Assembly (NCBI RefSeq): GCF_000427625.1
Contig: NZ_KE386569.1
Coordinates: 1,431,072 to 1,495,071 of the forward strand
Source of the DNA: Methylobacter luteus IMV-B-3098
GTDB lineage: Bacteria > Pseudomonadota > Gammaproteobacteria > Methylococcales > Methylomonadaceae
Length of the DNA stretch: 64,000 bases
Reading direction: 5' to 3'
Part shown: positions 56,801 through 64,000 of the stretch, piece by piece
Layout of the letters: every line of letters starts with the position of its first letter
How positions within the stretch are numbered: the stretch's first letter is position 1
Notes under the pieces: generated by a model
What the model was told of the DNA's origin: nothing
What the model saw: only the letters and a program-made list of their open reading frames with translations
Databases searched by the model: none
Translations under genes and position numbers: made by a program

Positions 56801-56967
56801 CCCGGATATAGTGTTTTGACCACCATGACACGGAACGTGAATTTGGGATCTTCGCGCTGTTCCAAAATAAAATAAGCAAAGATTCCGCCCAGCAGCAAAA
56901 GCACCATCATAAAAGCAGTAAATGCCCGATGCTGTAATGCCCATTCGGTGAGATTGAAGTGGGTCAT
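53899..56967 (-). CDS. RND efflux permease (TriC/VexF-like HAE1 type)
   Basis: 1022-residue proton-driven efflux transporter. It opens FNLTEWALQHRAFTAFMMVL with the family's first helix, then FAYFILEQREDPKFTFRVMVV. The proton-relay segment LALGLLVDDAMISIEMMARKLEEG retains the paired Asp residues. The second half repeats the helix pattern and ends LPALYAAWFKVTP. The ATG overlaps the adaptor stop by 4 bp. The branch resembles single-permease pumps such as TriABC. Its adaptor gene is disrupted by IS630, so the pump may be non-functional or poorly expressed in this strain. Confidence 0.92.
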   Translation of the reverse strand: MTHFNLTEWALQHRAFTAFMMVLLLLGGIFAYFILEQREDPKFTFRVMVVKTLYPGATAKEVEEQVTDHLEKKLQELPNLDYLRSYSKPGESVIFVNAREDIPPSEIQVLWYSVRKKIGDIKLTLPPGVIGPFFNDEFGDTYSLLYAFSGEGLNYVELKEVVEEARQQILRVKNVEKVDLIGVQDEKIYIEFSDKHLATLGLDVASVAQVLQAQNSLVSAGTVLTGRQDLKIRLSGQFKSIDEIAEMPLRINGRTFKVQDIARVRRGYDEPAKFKMRFNGKEVIGLGVTMNKRGDVLALGKALDKALAEIEHNLPIGVDVEKVADQSQVVDTAIGEFLRTFFEALAAVLLVSFMSLGLRTGSVVALTVPLVLAATLLVMLLAGMEIHRISLGALILALGLLVDDAMISIEMMARKLEEGLDRLQAATYAYRATAFPMLTGTLITVAGFLPVGLAKSSAGEYTVAIFQVVGISLILSWFGAVIFTPYLGYLILKPNQVGADKHHDLYHTVFYGRLRNWIIVCLKHRNKVILATVLLFGAGVLVLTKLPQQFFPLSNRPELIVDLWSPEGSSFEQTEIVAKHMEALLAKDSDVVHYASYLGSGTPRFFLLIVQQLANTNLVEFVVMTKNNIAREKVMQRIRQAIATNFPEVRGRVMRLNVGPPMDYPILFRVFGDNAQTVREIAERVADVVRANPYTVDVNDDWHENIPSIRLDLDQSKARAVGVSTSNLAQALQAHYSGIPVGQYREDDKLIDIVWRAEHPLRIAVDDLPGISVPTVTGKWVPLAQLVSSKIDFEDGIRWRRNRYPAISIRADVADGKLAPDVAAQIEPELEKIKAQLPAGYAIETGAAKEDTWIAQKSILIWIPLVVIATLVLLMMQLHNLSRTFLVFMTAPLGVIGAAFALMLFGAPFGFVALLGIIALAGMIMRNSVILVDQIEQDEKAGLDTWNAIVESTVRRFRPILLTAAAAILAMIPLSRNDFFGPQAIAIMGGLTVATILTVFFLPALYAAWFKVTPKPVPTELN

Positions 56968-57514
56968 GGCTGCTGTCCCTCGCTTTTGTTAACCACGACG
57001 CTACTGGTTTCCGGCCAGGCTGTTGTTTCTATCGGCAGACGAATGACTTGTCCTTCGCGTAAGCGATGCACGCCCGCACTAACCAGCAATTGCCCAGGCT
57101 CAACCCCCTTTACAGCAATACGATTCTCCGGTAAAGCCACTCCCAATTGGACGGGAACGGCACTTACCGAGCGCTTATTTTCGTCAACCACCCAGACTTT
57201 GGTTTGGTCATGTTTATCATGTGGCGCAAACACCGCTGATAAGGGAATACCCAAAACTTCCTGTTCCCTAGAAGATAACTGAACTGTAACCGACCTGCCC
57301 AATTTCAGATCTTGTTGGCTACTTGATAATGTTGCTTTAACCCGGTATGTCCGGTTGGCAGGATCGGCACTGACGGCTATTTCCCTGATATATGCTTCGA
57401 TTTGCCGATCTTGGTTATTCCATAAAGAAACGAACAGACTATCGCCAACGTTGATTTGGTTTATCCTATCCTCAGGTATATCAAAATGCACTTCCTTGCC
57501 ATCTTCCTTGGCTA
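56964..57514 (-). pseudogene. RND adaptor gene, 3' part (split by IS630)
   Basis: C-terminal half of a periplasmic adaptor, about 180 codons: the beta-barrel and membrane-proximal domains (VGDSLFVSLWNNQDRQIEAYI, TYRVKATLSSSQQDLKLGRSV, LVSAGVHRLREGQVIRL). An internal GTG at 57491 could start a fragment. Removing the IS630 element and one TA copy restores an uninterrupted frame reading PVLSLAKEDGKEVHFDIPED across the junction. Confidence 0.9.
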
Positions 57515-57585
57515 GAGCAATTATCTTTTAGATAAAAACATGATATAAACTAACCTCTTGTTAAACGAAATGAGCCATTTTTATC

Positions 57586-57951
57586 ATGCCCAAGCCTTAT
57601 TCCGAAGATTTACGCAGCCGGGTGGCTGAAGCGGTTGCCGCAGGCCACACCGTGCGGGCCGTGGCTTTACAATACAAAGTCAGTCCGGCCTTTGTCTGCC
57701 GAATGCACGCCTTGTGGCGTGAAACCGGAGCCGTTCAAGGCAAGCCCTTTGGCGGCTACAGACGCTCGCGGCTGGAACCTTATGAAGCCGCCATCAAGGA
57801 ACAGTTAGCGAGTAGTCCGTCGATGACCTTGCAGGAACTGCAGGCTTGGCTGGGACGCGAACACAGCCTAAGTGTTTCGATCTCGGCCATTGATAAGTTT
57901 ATTAGGCGCAAGCTGGGCTATCGCTATAAAAAAAACGCTGGTCGCCAGTGA
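57586..57951 (+). CDS. IS630 transposase, N-terminal frame (HTH)
   Basis: 121 residues carrying the helix-turn-helix DNA-binding part (DLRSRVAEAVAAGHTVRAVA, YKVSPAFVCRMHALW) that recognises the terminal repeats. The frame leaves family homology after LGYRYKK at a run of eight A residues (57928-57935) and stops 16 bp later. With seven A residues the frame would continue directly into the catalytic part. Confidence 0.9.
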   Translation: MPKPYSEDLRSRVAEAVAAGHTVRAVALQYKVSPAFVCRMHALWRETGAVQGKPFGGYRRSRLEPYEAAIKEQLASSPSMTLQELQAWLGREHSLSVSISAIDKFIRRKLGYRYKKNAGRQ

Positions 57952-58534
57952 GCAGCAACGCGCAGATGTCGCGATGGCCCGAGAGCAATGGCAAGCCTGG
58001 CAGCAAACCTGCGATCTGTCAAAGTTGGTGTTTCTGGATGAAACGGGCGTCTCCACGAACATGATCCGTCGCTATGGCCGGGCCTTGGGTGGCGCCCGCT
58101 GTCGGGATGCGGCACCGGCAGGCCATTGGCAAACCCTGACCTTCATTGCCGGCTTGCGTGCCGACCGGCTCACCGCGCCCTGGTGTCTGGACCAGGCCAT
58201 GACGGGCGAAGCCTTCAAGGAATATCTGCGCTCGCAACTGGGACCGACCTTGAAGCCCGGCGACATCGTCATCTGTGACAATCTGTCCGCCCATAAGGTG
58301 GCGGAAGTCCAGTCCATTGTTGAAGCGCACGGGGCGACGATCCAATATCTGCCGCCCTATAGTCCTGAGCTGAATCCGATCGAGCAAGTCTTCGCCAAAC
58401 TGAAGGCGTTGCTGCGCAAGGCCGCCGAGCGCACTTACGACAAGCTCTGGCAACTCATTGGTAAGCTGTTGGATGAGTTTCAAGCGGATGAGTGCCTCAA
58501 TCTCTTCAGGCATTCAGGCTATGTTTCTACGTAA
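57872..58534 (+). CDS. IS630 transposase, C-terminal frame (DDE catalytic)
   Basis: Catalytic part with the DDE triad visible: Asp in LVFLDETGVS, Asp in VICDNLSAHK and Glu in SPELNPIEQVFAKLK. The authentic coding portion begins around the A8 run at 57928; the ATG at 57872 is probably not used. A fused product would need +1/-2 recoding or transcriptional slippage on A8, or else the element carries an inactivating one-base insertion. Confidence 0.9.
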   Translation: MFRSRPLISLLGASWAIAIKKTLVASEQQRADVAMAREQWQAWQQTCDLSKLVFLDETGVSTNMIRRYGRALGGARCRDAAPAGHWQTLTFIAGLRADRLTAPWCLDQAMTGEAFKEYLRSQLGPTLKPGDIVICDNLSAHKVAEVQSIVEAHGATIQYLPPYSPELNPIEQVFAKLKALLRKAAERTYDKLWQLIGKLLDEFQADECLNLFRHSGYVST

Positions 58535-58547
58535 TAGATAATTGCTC

Positions 58548-59177
58548 TAAACTCAATACCGGTTGTCCTGCGCTAACAACTTGCCCAGGTTCGGCGTGTA
58601 CCGCAGTAACCACGCCTGATTTATCTGCAGTCAAAATCGCATAGCGTGTTTGGTTTATTGTTTGAGACAACTGTGCTTGCAATGCGGCTACCCGTCCCTT
58701 GGCGGCAATATACGCGGTTTCCCGTTTATCGAGATCAGGTTGGCTTATTACTTTTTGTCTCAGAAGTTCACGGTGTCTCGTCAGTTCATCAGCGGAAAAC
58801 TCCATTTCAGCCTTAGCGGCGGTTAATTGGGATTTAACCGCCTGGGCAGACAAGTGGTAATCGCTGCTATCCAGCTTTGCCAAAACGTGGCCTTTGCGGA
58901 TAGGGTCGCCAATCTCCACCGGTCTTTCGAGCATTTTTCCACTCACCCGGAATGACAAAATAGTTTCAATTCTGGCTTTGATTTCTCCAGGGTAAGTCCA
59001 TGTGCCATGACTTGGGGTATTTTCGACACGATAAGTTTTAACGGGCCTAATAGGTGCGCTGTCTTTTTCATCCTTGCCGCCGCATCCTTCCATGATGGCC
59101 ATGAGGCTTATCCAAAACAGTACCCTTATAAAATAAAGCAGCTTTTTTAATGAAATTATTGTTTGATCCGAAAACAT
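58548..59177 (-). pseudogene. RND adaptor gene, 5' part (split by IS630)
   Basis: N-terminal part of the adaptor, about 210 codons. A lipoprotein-like signal (FWISLMAIMEGCGGKDEKD) is followed by a barrel-sandwich half (GDPIRKGHVLAKLDSSDYHL), an alpha-hairpin (~85-150) and the second lipoyl half (ADKSGVVTAVHAEPGQVV). The native frame is lost at the IS630 boundary after PVLSL, where read-through adds a few IS codons and stops at 58527. The start ATG overlaps a TGTATATACA palindrome. The SDR gene is 38 bp upstream. Confidence 0.9.
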
Positions 59178-59186
59178 GTATATACA
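59177..59186. promoter_or_regulatory. Candidate MarR operator 1
   Basis: Perfect palindrome TGTATATACA overlapping the adaptor start codon. One of three near-identical sites in this operon. Confidence 0.5.
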
Positions 59187-59215
59187 CCTTTTAAGGTTTG
59201 TTTTTACCCGATTTT

Positions 59216-60112
59216 CTAACTTCTGTTCGATGCAGGATTTTCAGAAACATTGCTTTTTTGCGGGTTGCTTAATTGATAGGTACTGCCTTTATACATTCCA
59301 ATCGATCGCATAAAAATACGATTTTTTAGTAGCCTAACTACTAAATCGCCAAGGTTGGCAGATAAGCTGTCCCCCAAAATCACTAATCGTGGTTGCCAAG
59401 GAATAATGCAACGCGCTTTCTTGTTAAGAACAGTTTTTAATATTTTGTTAGCTACAATTGCTGCTGGCAAGGGTGTCATGTACCGAAATGATGCTGGGAT
59501 TTCCTCTTGTGCGAAACCTTCAAAAAAATTTGTCTGAGTCAAAGCTGGATGCACAGTGGCAACTTGGATGCCCGTTCCTTCCAGTTCCTGACGTAACGCA
59601 TCGGAAAATGCCGATATTGCGTGCATTGCAGTCGAGTAGGCCGCAAAACCTGGAAACGCTTTTCGGCCAACGACAGAAGAAAGATTCACGATAAACCCAT
59701 TTCCTTGCTGACGCATGAGCGGTAGCACTGCCTGCGCGCAGTAAACTTTGCCCAAATAATCAATTTCGAATAGTTCGCGAATATCTTTAACAAAGTTCGA
59801 GCTTTCAATATTGCCCGTTGCCGCGCTACCTGCGTTATTGATTAGGACATCTACCCTACCGAATTCTTCAACAACTGCACTAACTAAAGCTTGGACTTGC
59901 GCTTGAGATGAAACATCCGCCGGTATAACACGTACATTGGGATTAAATTTTCTGGCTTCATCAGCCACCAAGTCCAGTTTATCCTTAGATCGTGACGAAA
60001 GAATAGTAATGGCTCCTTCACGGGCAAAGGTGAGCGCGGTTTCCTTGCCGATGCCGCTTGATGCGCCAGTAATGATAACCACGCGATTGGCAAATTTTGG
60101 TTTACTGTTCAT
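59216..60112 (-). CDS. Short-chain dehydrogenase/reductase
   Basis: 298 residues from the ATG at 60112; an ATG at 60139 adds nine residues. Classical SDR: cofactor motif VVIITGASSGIGKETALTFA near the N-terminus, NNAGSAATGN, catalytic Ser in VNLSSVVGRKAF and YxxxK expected near AAYSTAMHAISA, where Tyr is followed by STAMH rather than xxxK, so the Lys of the triad appears replaced by His. It lies between marR and the efflux genes and may modify a compound handled by the pump. Substrate unknown. Confidence 0.86.
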   Translation of the reverse strand: MNSKPKFANRVVIITGASSGIGKETALTFAREGAITILSSRSKDKLDLVADEARKFNPNVRVIPADVSSQAQVQALVSAVVEEFGRVDVLINNAGSAATGNIESSNFVKDIRELFEIDYLGKVYCAQAVLPLMRQQGNGFIVNLSSVVGRKAFPGFAAYSTAMHAISAFSDALRQELEGTGIQVATVHPALTQTNFFEGFAQEEIPASFRYMTPLPAAIVANKILKTVLNKKARCIIPWQPRLVILGDSLSANLGDLVVRLLKNRIFMRSIGMYKGSTYQLSNPQKSNVSENPASNRS

Positions 60113-60128
60113 TGTTATCTCCAATAGA

Positions 60129-60138
60129 TGTATATACA
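60129..60138. promoter_or_regulatory. Candidate MarR operator 2
   Basis: Perfect palindrome TGTATATACA, 17 bp upstream of the SDR start and 20 bp past the marR stop. Confidence 0.55.
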
Positions 60139-60158
60139 CATAAATAATTAAAAAAAAT

Positions 60159-60611
60159 CTAAGCTTGCTTCGTTATATCTATTAACTCACTAATACCGGC
60201 CATTAATTGATCCATACGTTCCCTTTTCATCGTGTTAGCAATTTGAGTTTGTGCTTGTAACCACAATGGATAAGCCTTGAGTAAGATCGCTGAACCTTGT
60301 TCAGTGATCGAAATGACTCGTGTGCGCCGATCTTTCCCTGGAGAAACATTGACCAGCCCTTGTTTTTCCATGACTTCCAGGTTACGGGTGAGCGTTGTCC
60401 TGTCCATGACGGTTTGCTCTGCTAATTCGGTAATCAGTACTTTACCTTTAAGTTTTAAGGCGACTAATAGGGAATATTGTGTCCCCCTAATCCCTACCGG
60501 TCTCAACATGTCATCGTAGAATTGGCTGACTGCACGGGTCGCTTTCCGCAAATTGAATGCCGTGCAATCAAGACAGCAATGCAAATCAGGCAGGTTTTCT
60601 GAGGTATTCAT
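60159..60611 (-). CDS. MarR-family transcriptional regulator
   Basis: 150-residue winged-helix regulator. The DNA-binding part shows LITELAEQTVMDRTTLTRNL, then LEVMEKQGLV and the wing DRRTRVISITEQG. Several Cys near the N-terminus (LHCCLDC) could serve as a redox or metal sensor. First gene of the minus-strand operon with SDR, adaptor, RND and channel; it probably represses it through the TGTATATACA sites seen upstream of marR, of the SDR gene and at the adaptor start. Confidence 0.9.
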   Translation of the reverse strand: MNTSENLPDLHCCLDCTAFNLRKATRAVSQFYDDMLRPVGIRGTQYSLLVALKLKGKVLITELAEQTVMDRTTLTRNLEVMEKQGLVNVSPGKDRRTRVISITEQGSAILLKAYPLWLQAQTQIANTMKRERMDQLMAGISELIDITKQA

Positions 60612-60652
60612 GAGTTATTAATCTAAGTGTCTATGATGGCGAGTTACATAGG

Positions 60653-60662
60653 AGTATATACA
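60653..60662. promoter_or_regulatory. Candidate MarR operator 3
   Basis: AGTATATACA, one mismatch from the other two sites, about 42 bp upstream of the marR start, where autoregulation would be expected. Confidence 0.5.
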
Positions 60663-61124
60663 CGTAATAATTGTTGTCAAGCATCACTTATTAAATGCTG
60701 AGACTCAACGAATCGGTGTAGATTTTGTTGCTATCCTAATTTGAAGAACGCGATTCGGACGCATACTATCAAGATTCCTGATGACTGAGGCTTGTGGTTT
60801 GTCCTTACGCCATCTTTGTTAAAGGTTGTCTGATGCCTGCCCATATACACAGGTCTGGCAATGGGCGGCAGAGCTTGGCGGGCAGGCGTCGGACAAGCCT
60901 CAAGGGAGGAAACCGCGGACGACACCACGGTGAGTCAGCGCGGTTTGTGCCAAAAGGAACATGCCCTTTTCATCGCTGATTTTAAAAGGTTTTTCTTGAG
61001 GTTTAGCGTTCTTGCAGGCAGTATCTGAGAGAGGCATTTGGAGGTATTTCCATTGAGAGTATCTAAGGTACCCCTACCCCCAAGCATAACTGTATGTCAA
61101 CGAATCTGGTTACATTTCATTGGA

Positions 61125-61162
61125 CAATAAAAAACCCACGAAGCCTTATGACTTGTGGGTTT
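61125..61162 (-). terminator. Hairpin with U-rich tail, minus strand
   Basis: AAACCCAC / GTGGGTTT stem with further pairing of GAAG and CTT; on the minus strand the stem is followed by TTTTATTG. It could end a transcript coming from the lipoprotein gene. Confidence 0.5.
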
Positions 61163-61601
61163 CTGTACAACCTTGAATCAGGTTGGATTTGGAATTGGTG
61201 GTGCGGCGTCAACCGAATTAATAAAATAATTAATTGATTTATAATATAAATTATAATTTTACATCCACCAGTTACTGTAAAAGTTACTGCATTTTTTCTC
61301 TGTAGCTCTGCTTTTTGACCCAAAAGTCATTATATCCTCTATGCCGCTTGTTTATTTTTTGTACACGCAAAAATGACCGCAACACTTGCCGAATTTTTTA
61401 AAACAAAACAGCATATCTCATCCTCAGCCTTTATCTCATAATTCCGTTAGCTTCAAACAAATTCTTCAGCCCTACAATTCGTTTTCTGAATTGCTGGTAG
61501 CATTACAAGATTAAGTTAATTTACTCTCAATAATTACAAAACAAGTTAACTTGTCAAGATAGTAAAAACTTAGCCTGTGCTTTTTGGTAAATTAGAGTTT
61601 C

Positions 61602-61940
61602 TTAATTACATTTCAAAAGACTATTAAACGTCTTCCTTCTCAAACATTCTTCTTTAGATAGCTCGGGTTGTTTATATAAAGAGACTGTTTCTTTAGATGG
61701 TTGAATTAAAGCCTTTGTACATTTGGTTTCAGAATGTTCTGTTTGTTGGCTACATTCGAAGCGAATACCTTGACATTCTGCGCTGAATACAGTACTTCCA
61801 GGAATCATTTTATAATCCCAATTAGATATTTTAATCTGATTCGATGGGCAACCTATTGAACCTGCCGCTGCATCTTGAGCCATACGTGTGACGGAACAGC
61901 CTGTTAAGGTTATTGTTGATAAAAGGATTAGTTTTTTCAT
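61602..61940 (-). CDS. Small lipoprotein of unknown function
   Basis: 112 residues from the ATG at 61940. The lipobox LTGC follows a short hydrophobic stretch (MKKLILLSTITLTGC). The mature part has six further Cys residues (GCPSNQ, SAECQGIRFECSQQ, TKCTKAL, EECLRR, LLKCN), which could form disulfides. No family recognised. It is isolated in an AT-rich stretch between a MarR operon and an IS21 element, so horizontal acquisition is plausible. Confidence 0.7.
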   Translation of the reverse strand: MKKLILLSTITLTGCSVTRMAQDAAAGSIGCPSNQIKISNWDYKMIPGSTVFSAECQGIRFECSQQTEHSETKCTKALIQPSKETVSLYKQPELSKEECLRRKTFNSLLKCN

Positions 61941-62328
61941 TGTCATTTCCAGTTTATTGTCTTTCAAAATCTTTTTACAAATATTCTTATATCAATGAGT
62001 TTCTGAACATGGTCTGCACCGTGTAGGAGAGAAAGGTACTCCGTGGAGGGTTAAGTTAATGCGTAAACATAAGAGGCGAGCTATTTCTACACACCAGATT
62101 TTCTGGGTAAAAAGACTTTTTTAGTAGAACTACTAAGTAAATAGTAAGTTAACTTTAGCTAATTTAAATGCATCATTGAATTAGTTCAGGCTTGATCTGA
62201 TAACTTCCAAAATTAGTCTCAATTAAATCTGGCATTGTCTAGCTGAATTCGACCAAAGAAAACTTTCAGCATACTTGAAGCCAAAACATAGGCTGGATAA
62301 TGCTTTTTTGCCCACCACGCGCTACCGG
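61941..62328. other. Intergenic, upstream of IS21
   Basis: About 390 AT-rich bases without a gene; nothing else recognised. Confidence 0.4.
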
Positions 62329-64000
62329 TGCATATTCTGGCCCAACCTGAACACCTATTCTGATTCAATCTGAACACTGATTCTGAACGAAGTTGAACAT
62401 TGATTCTGGTTTCAAGCTGAACACTTTTTGGAGCATTTCCAGAATCGGTGTTCAAGTTGCCGGAATGGCTGTTCAGATGGCCAGAATCCTTCCTAACGCA
62501 TTGTTTTGTTAAACCTTAGTATCCTGTTCCGATTTTTGGAAAGGATATGTCAGCCCAACGAATTGCCATGCGAAAAATCAGAGAAGTTTTACGACTGCGT
62601 CTCAGTGCCGGATTGAGTATTCGGCAAATCAGCGCCGGCACCAAGATCAGTGTCGGCAGCATTCAAAACATCCTCAAGCTGGCCGAGCAGCATCAGCTCT
62701 GCTGGCCGCTGCCGGATGATCTGGATGACCAAGCCCTGGCGTTGAGGTTATATCCAGGATCCGATGCCCGGCCTGCCAGAAAATTTCAGCAGCCGGTGTG
62801 GTCGGAGATTCATCAGGAGCTGAGGAAAAAAGGCGTGACCAAACAGTTGCTGTGGGAAGAATATACCCGACAGTATCCGAACCGCTGTTACAGCTACTCG
62901 CAGTTCTGCGCCCGCTATGCCGACTGGCTGAAGCGGCAGCAGCGCTCCATGCGGCAAATGCATCGGGCCGGCGACAAGCTGTTCATCGATTATGCCGGTC
63001 CGACCGTGCCCATCGTCTGCGCTGGCGGCGAGATCCGGCCGGCCAGTATCTTTGTCGCGGTGCTGGGCGCTTCCAGTTACACCTATGCCGAAGCCACCTG
63101 GAGCCAGAGTCTGCCGGACTGGCTAGGCAGCCATGTGCGGGCCTTCGAGTTTTTCGGCGGCTGTCCGGCGCTGCTGGTGCCCGATAATCTGAAAAGCGGG
63201 GTCAGCAAGGCTTGCCGCTATGAGCCGGAGCTCAATCCGGCCTATCAACAGCTGGCCGCCCATTACGGAGTGGCAGTGCTGCCGGCCCGGCCTTACAAGC
63301 CCAAAGACAAGGCCAAGGCCGAAGTCGGCGTGCAACTGGTCGAACGCTGGATCCTGGCCCGGCTGCGCCATCAGACGTTTTTCTCGCTGGCCGAACTGAA
63401 TCAGTGCATTCGAGCCCTGCTGACCGAGCTGAACGATAAGCCGTTCAAGCAGTGGCCGGGCAGTCGCCGGCAATGGTTCGAGCAACTCGATCGGCCGGCG
63501 CTGGCACCGCTGCCGAAACACGCCTATCAGTATGTCGCGATCAAGACCGCCAGGGTCGCTATCGATTACCACGTCCAGTACGAGCACCACCTGTATTCAG
63601 TCCCGCATCATTGCGTCGGCGAACCGGTGGAGATTCATGCCGGCGAGCGCTTGATCGAGGTTTATTTTCTGAATCGGCGCATCGCCACCCATGTCCGCCA
63701 GTTCCATCCCGGCACCACAACAGAACCAGCGCATAGGCCGGAAAAACACGCCGGGCATCAACAATGGACGCCGGGACGGCTGATGAACTGGGCGCAATCG
63801 CTGGGGCCTGAGGTGCTGCGCTGGGTGAACGCTCAGTTAAACCGTCAACAGCATCCGGAACAGGCCTACCGCGTCTGCTTGGGTTTGCTGAATCTGCAGC
63901 GTAGCTATCCGCCCGAACGTTTGAACCGGGCCTGCGCCCTCGCCAATCGGGAGGGCCTGTATCGATTGAAAAACATCAAAGCCATTCTGCTCAGTCACCG
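62329..64000 (+). mobile_element. IS21-family element, left end and istA (continues past window)
   Basis: The left region holds at least four imperfect ~22-bp direct repeats of the form ATTCTG-N6-9-TGAACA between 62331 and 62423, and inverted versions (TGTTCAAGTTGCCGGAAT, TGTTCAGATGGCCAGAAT) at 62449-62486. IS21 elements carry such multiple terminal transposase-binding sites. The exact left border (possible TG at 62329) is uncertain. The right end and istB lie outside. Confidence 0.82.
62547..64000 (+). CDS. istA: IS21-family transposase IstA, 3' end outside window
   Basis: Open from the ATG at 62547 (GGAAAGGAT site) to the window edge, 484 full codons. N-terminal HTH (LRLRLSAGLSIRQISAGTKI, VGSIQNILKLA), then the integrase core with DDE residues: Asp in KLFIDYAGPTVP, Asp in LLVPDNLKSGV and Glu in KPKDKAKAEVGVQ. 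The C-terminal part (YHVQYEHHLYSVPH) matches the IS21 beta-barrel segment. Full-length IstA proteins are about 500 residues, so little is missing. The frame appears intact. Confidence 0.93.
   Translation, partial: MSAQRIAMRKIREVLRLRLSAGLSIRQISAGTKISVGSIQNILKLAEQHQLCWPLPDDLDDQALALRLYPGSDARPARKFQQPVWSEIHQELRKKGVTKQLLWEEYTRQYPNRCYSYSQFCARYADWLKRQQRSMRQMHRAGDKLFIDYAGPTVPIVCAGGEIRPASIFVAVLGASSYTYAEATWSQSLPDWLGSHVRAFEFFGGCPALLVPDNLKSGVSKACRYEPELNPAYQQLAAHYGVAVLPARPYKPKDKAKAEVGVQLVERWILARLRHQTFFSLAELNQCIRALLTELNDKPFKQWPGSRRQWFEQLDRPALAPLPKHAYQYVAIKTARVAIDYHVQYEHHLYSVPHHCVGEPVEIHAGERLIEVYFLNRRIATHVRQFHPGTTTEPAHRPEKHAGHQQWTPGRLMNWAQSLGPEVLRWVNAQLNRQQHPEQAYRVCLGLLNLQRSYPPERLNRACALANREGLYRLKNIKAILLSH

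Larger units (their letters stand above)
57515..58547 (+). mobile_element. IS630-family insertion sequence (1033 bp)
   Basis: Bounded by perfect 12-bp terminal inverted repeats GAGCAATTATCT / AGATAATTGCTC and flanked by the TA dinucleotide duplication (57513-57514 and 58548-58549) characteristic of IS630/Tc1-mariner. It contains one transposase coding region in two overlapping frames on the plus strand. It lies antisense inside the adaptor gene. Confidence 0.95.
60612..61601. other. AT-rich region without recognised gene
   Basis: About 990 bp. Short frames here have no convincing start or similarity. It contains candidate operator 3 and a hairpin at 61132-61162; the part beyond 61200 is markedly AT-rich. 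Confidence 0.5.

Noticed and set aside
61125..61240. tRNA or tmRNA end as an attachment site
   Set aside because: The hairpin is followed by sequence loosely resembling a tRNA 3' end, but no cloverleaf or TTCGAATC arm could be built and no integrase is nearby.
62219..62455. 78-codon minus-strand frame at the IS21 left end
   Set aside because: It reads through the multiple transposase-binding repeats; the repeats explain the open frame.

Overview
The window looks like a chromosomal segment of a gammaproteobacterium, most probably a Type I methanotroph (Methylococcales). The main reason is its first 9.9 kb: a bacterial sterol locus with oxidosqualene cyclase, squalene monooxygenase, the C-4 demethylation pair SdmB/SdmA and the sterol transport trio BstA/BstB/BstC. 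This set is characterised from Methylococcus capsulatus. The organism assignment is inference; no rRNA or tRNA gene is visible to confirm it.

Layout. 1-9878 (+): sterol synthesis and trafficking, cut at the left edge inside the cyclase. 10089-11114 (-) is an unrecognised exported protein, and 11422-12993 (+) is a DHCR24-like sterol delta-24 reductase candidate, so sterol side-chain reduction may belong to the same locus. 13168-22194 (-): an MdtABC/MuxABC-type efflux operon (adaptor, two RND permeases, outer-membrane channel). 22471-25478 (-): a small lectin-like exported fragment, a PepSY membrane protein and a periplasmic peroxiredoxin. 25503-30718 (-): a small CX3CH protein, a DUF1501 protein, a DUF1549/DUF1553 (PSD1-type) protein and a rhodanese-like protein lacking the catalytic cysteine, a group more familiar from Planctomycetes. 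31232-34098 (-): a truncated LLM flavin monooxygenase and the FetAB-type ABC exporter. 34474-38278 (-): a HEAT-repeat protein, a two-cluster ferredoxin, an AprA/FrdA-like flavoprotein and a degenerate amidohydrolase. 38918-45743 (-): cytochrome c', cytochrome b561, a thioredoxin-fold protein, a small membrane protein, a DsbD/ScsB-type reductase, a dienelactone hydrolase and an SMP-30 lactonase. 45876-51192 (-): TonB-dependent receptor, ExbD, ExbB and TonB.

The right end is more mobile. 51545-51961 is a DNA-methyltransferase remnant. 52434-60611 (-) is a MarR/SDR/adaptor/RND/outer-membrane-factor operon whose adaptor gene is split cleanly by an IS630-family element (57515-58547, TA duplication). 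A gene-poor AT-rich stretch follows, holding one small lipoprotein gene, and an IS21-family element runs off the right edge.

Two palindromic intergenic repeat families recur. Family A has outer arms beginning GTAGGCTGGGTT; family B has outer arms beginning GTAGGGTACGC. They sit between convergent genes, inside operons and in a 640-bp pile-up at 38.3-38.9 kb. That pile-up also carries a duplicated 31-codon 5' fragment of the amidohydrolase gene.
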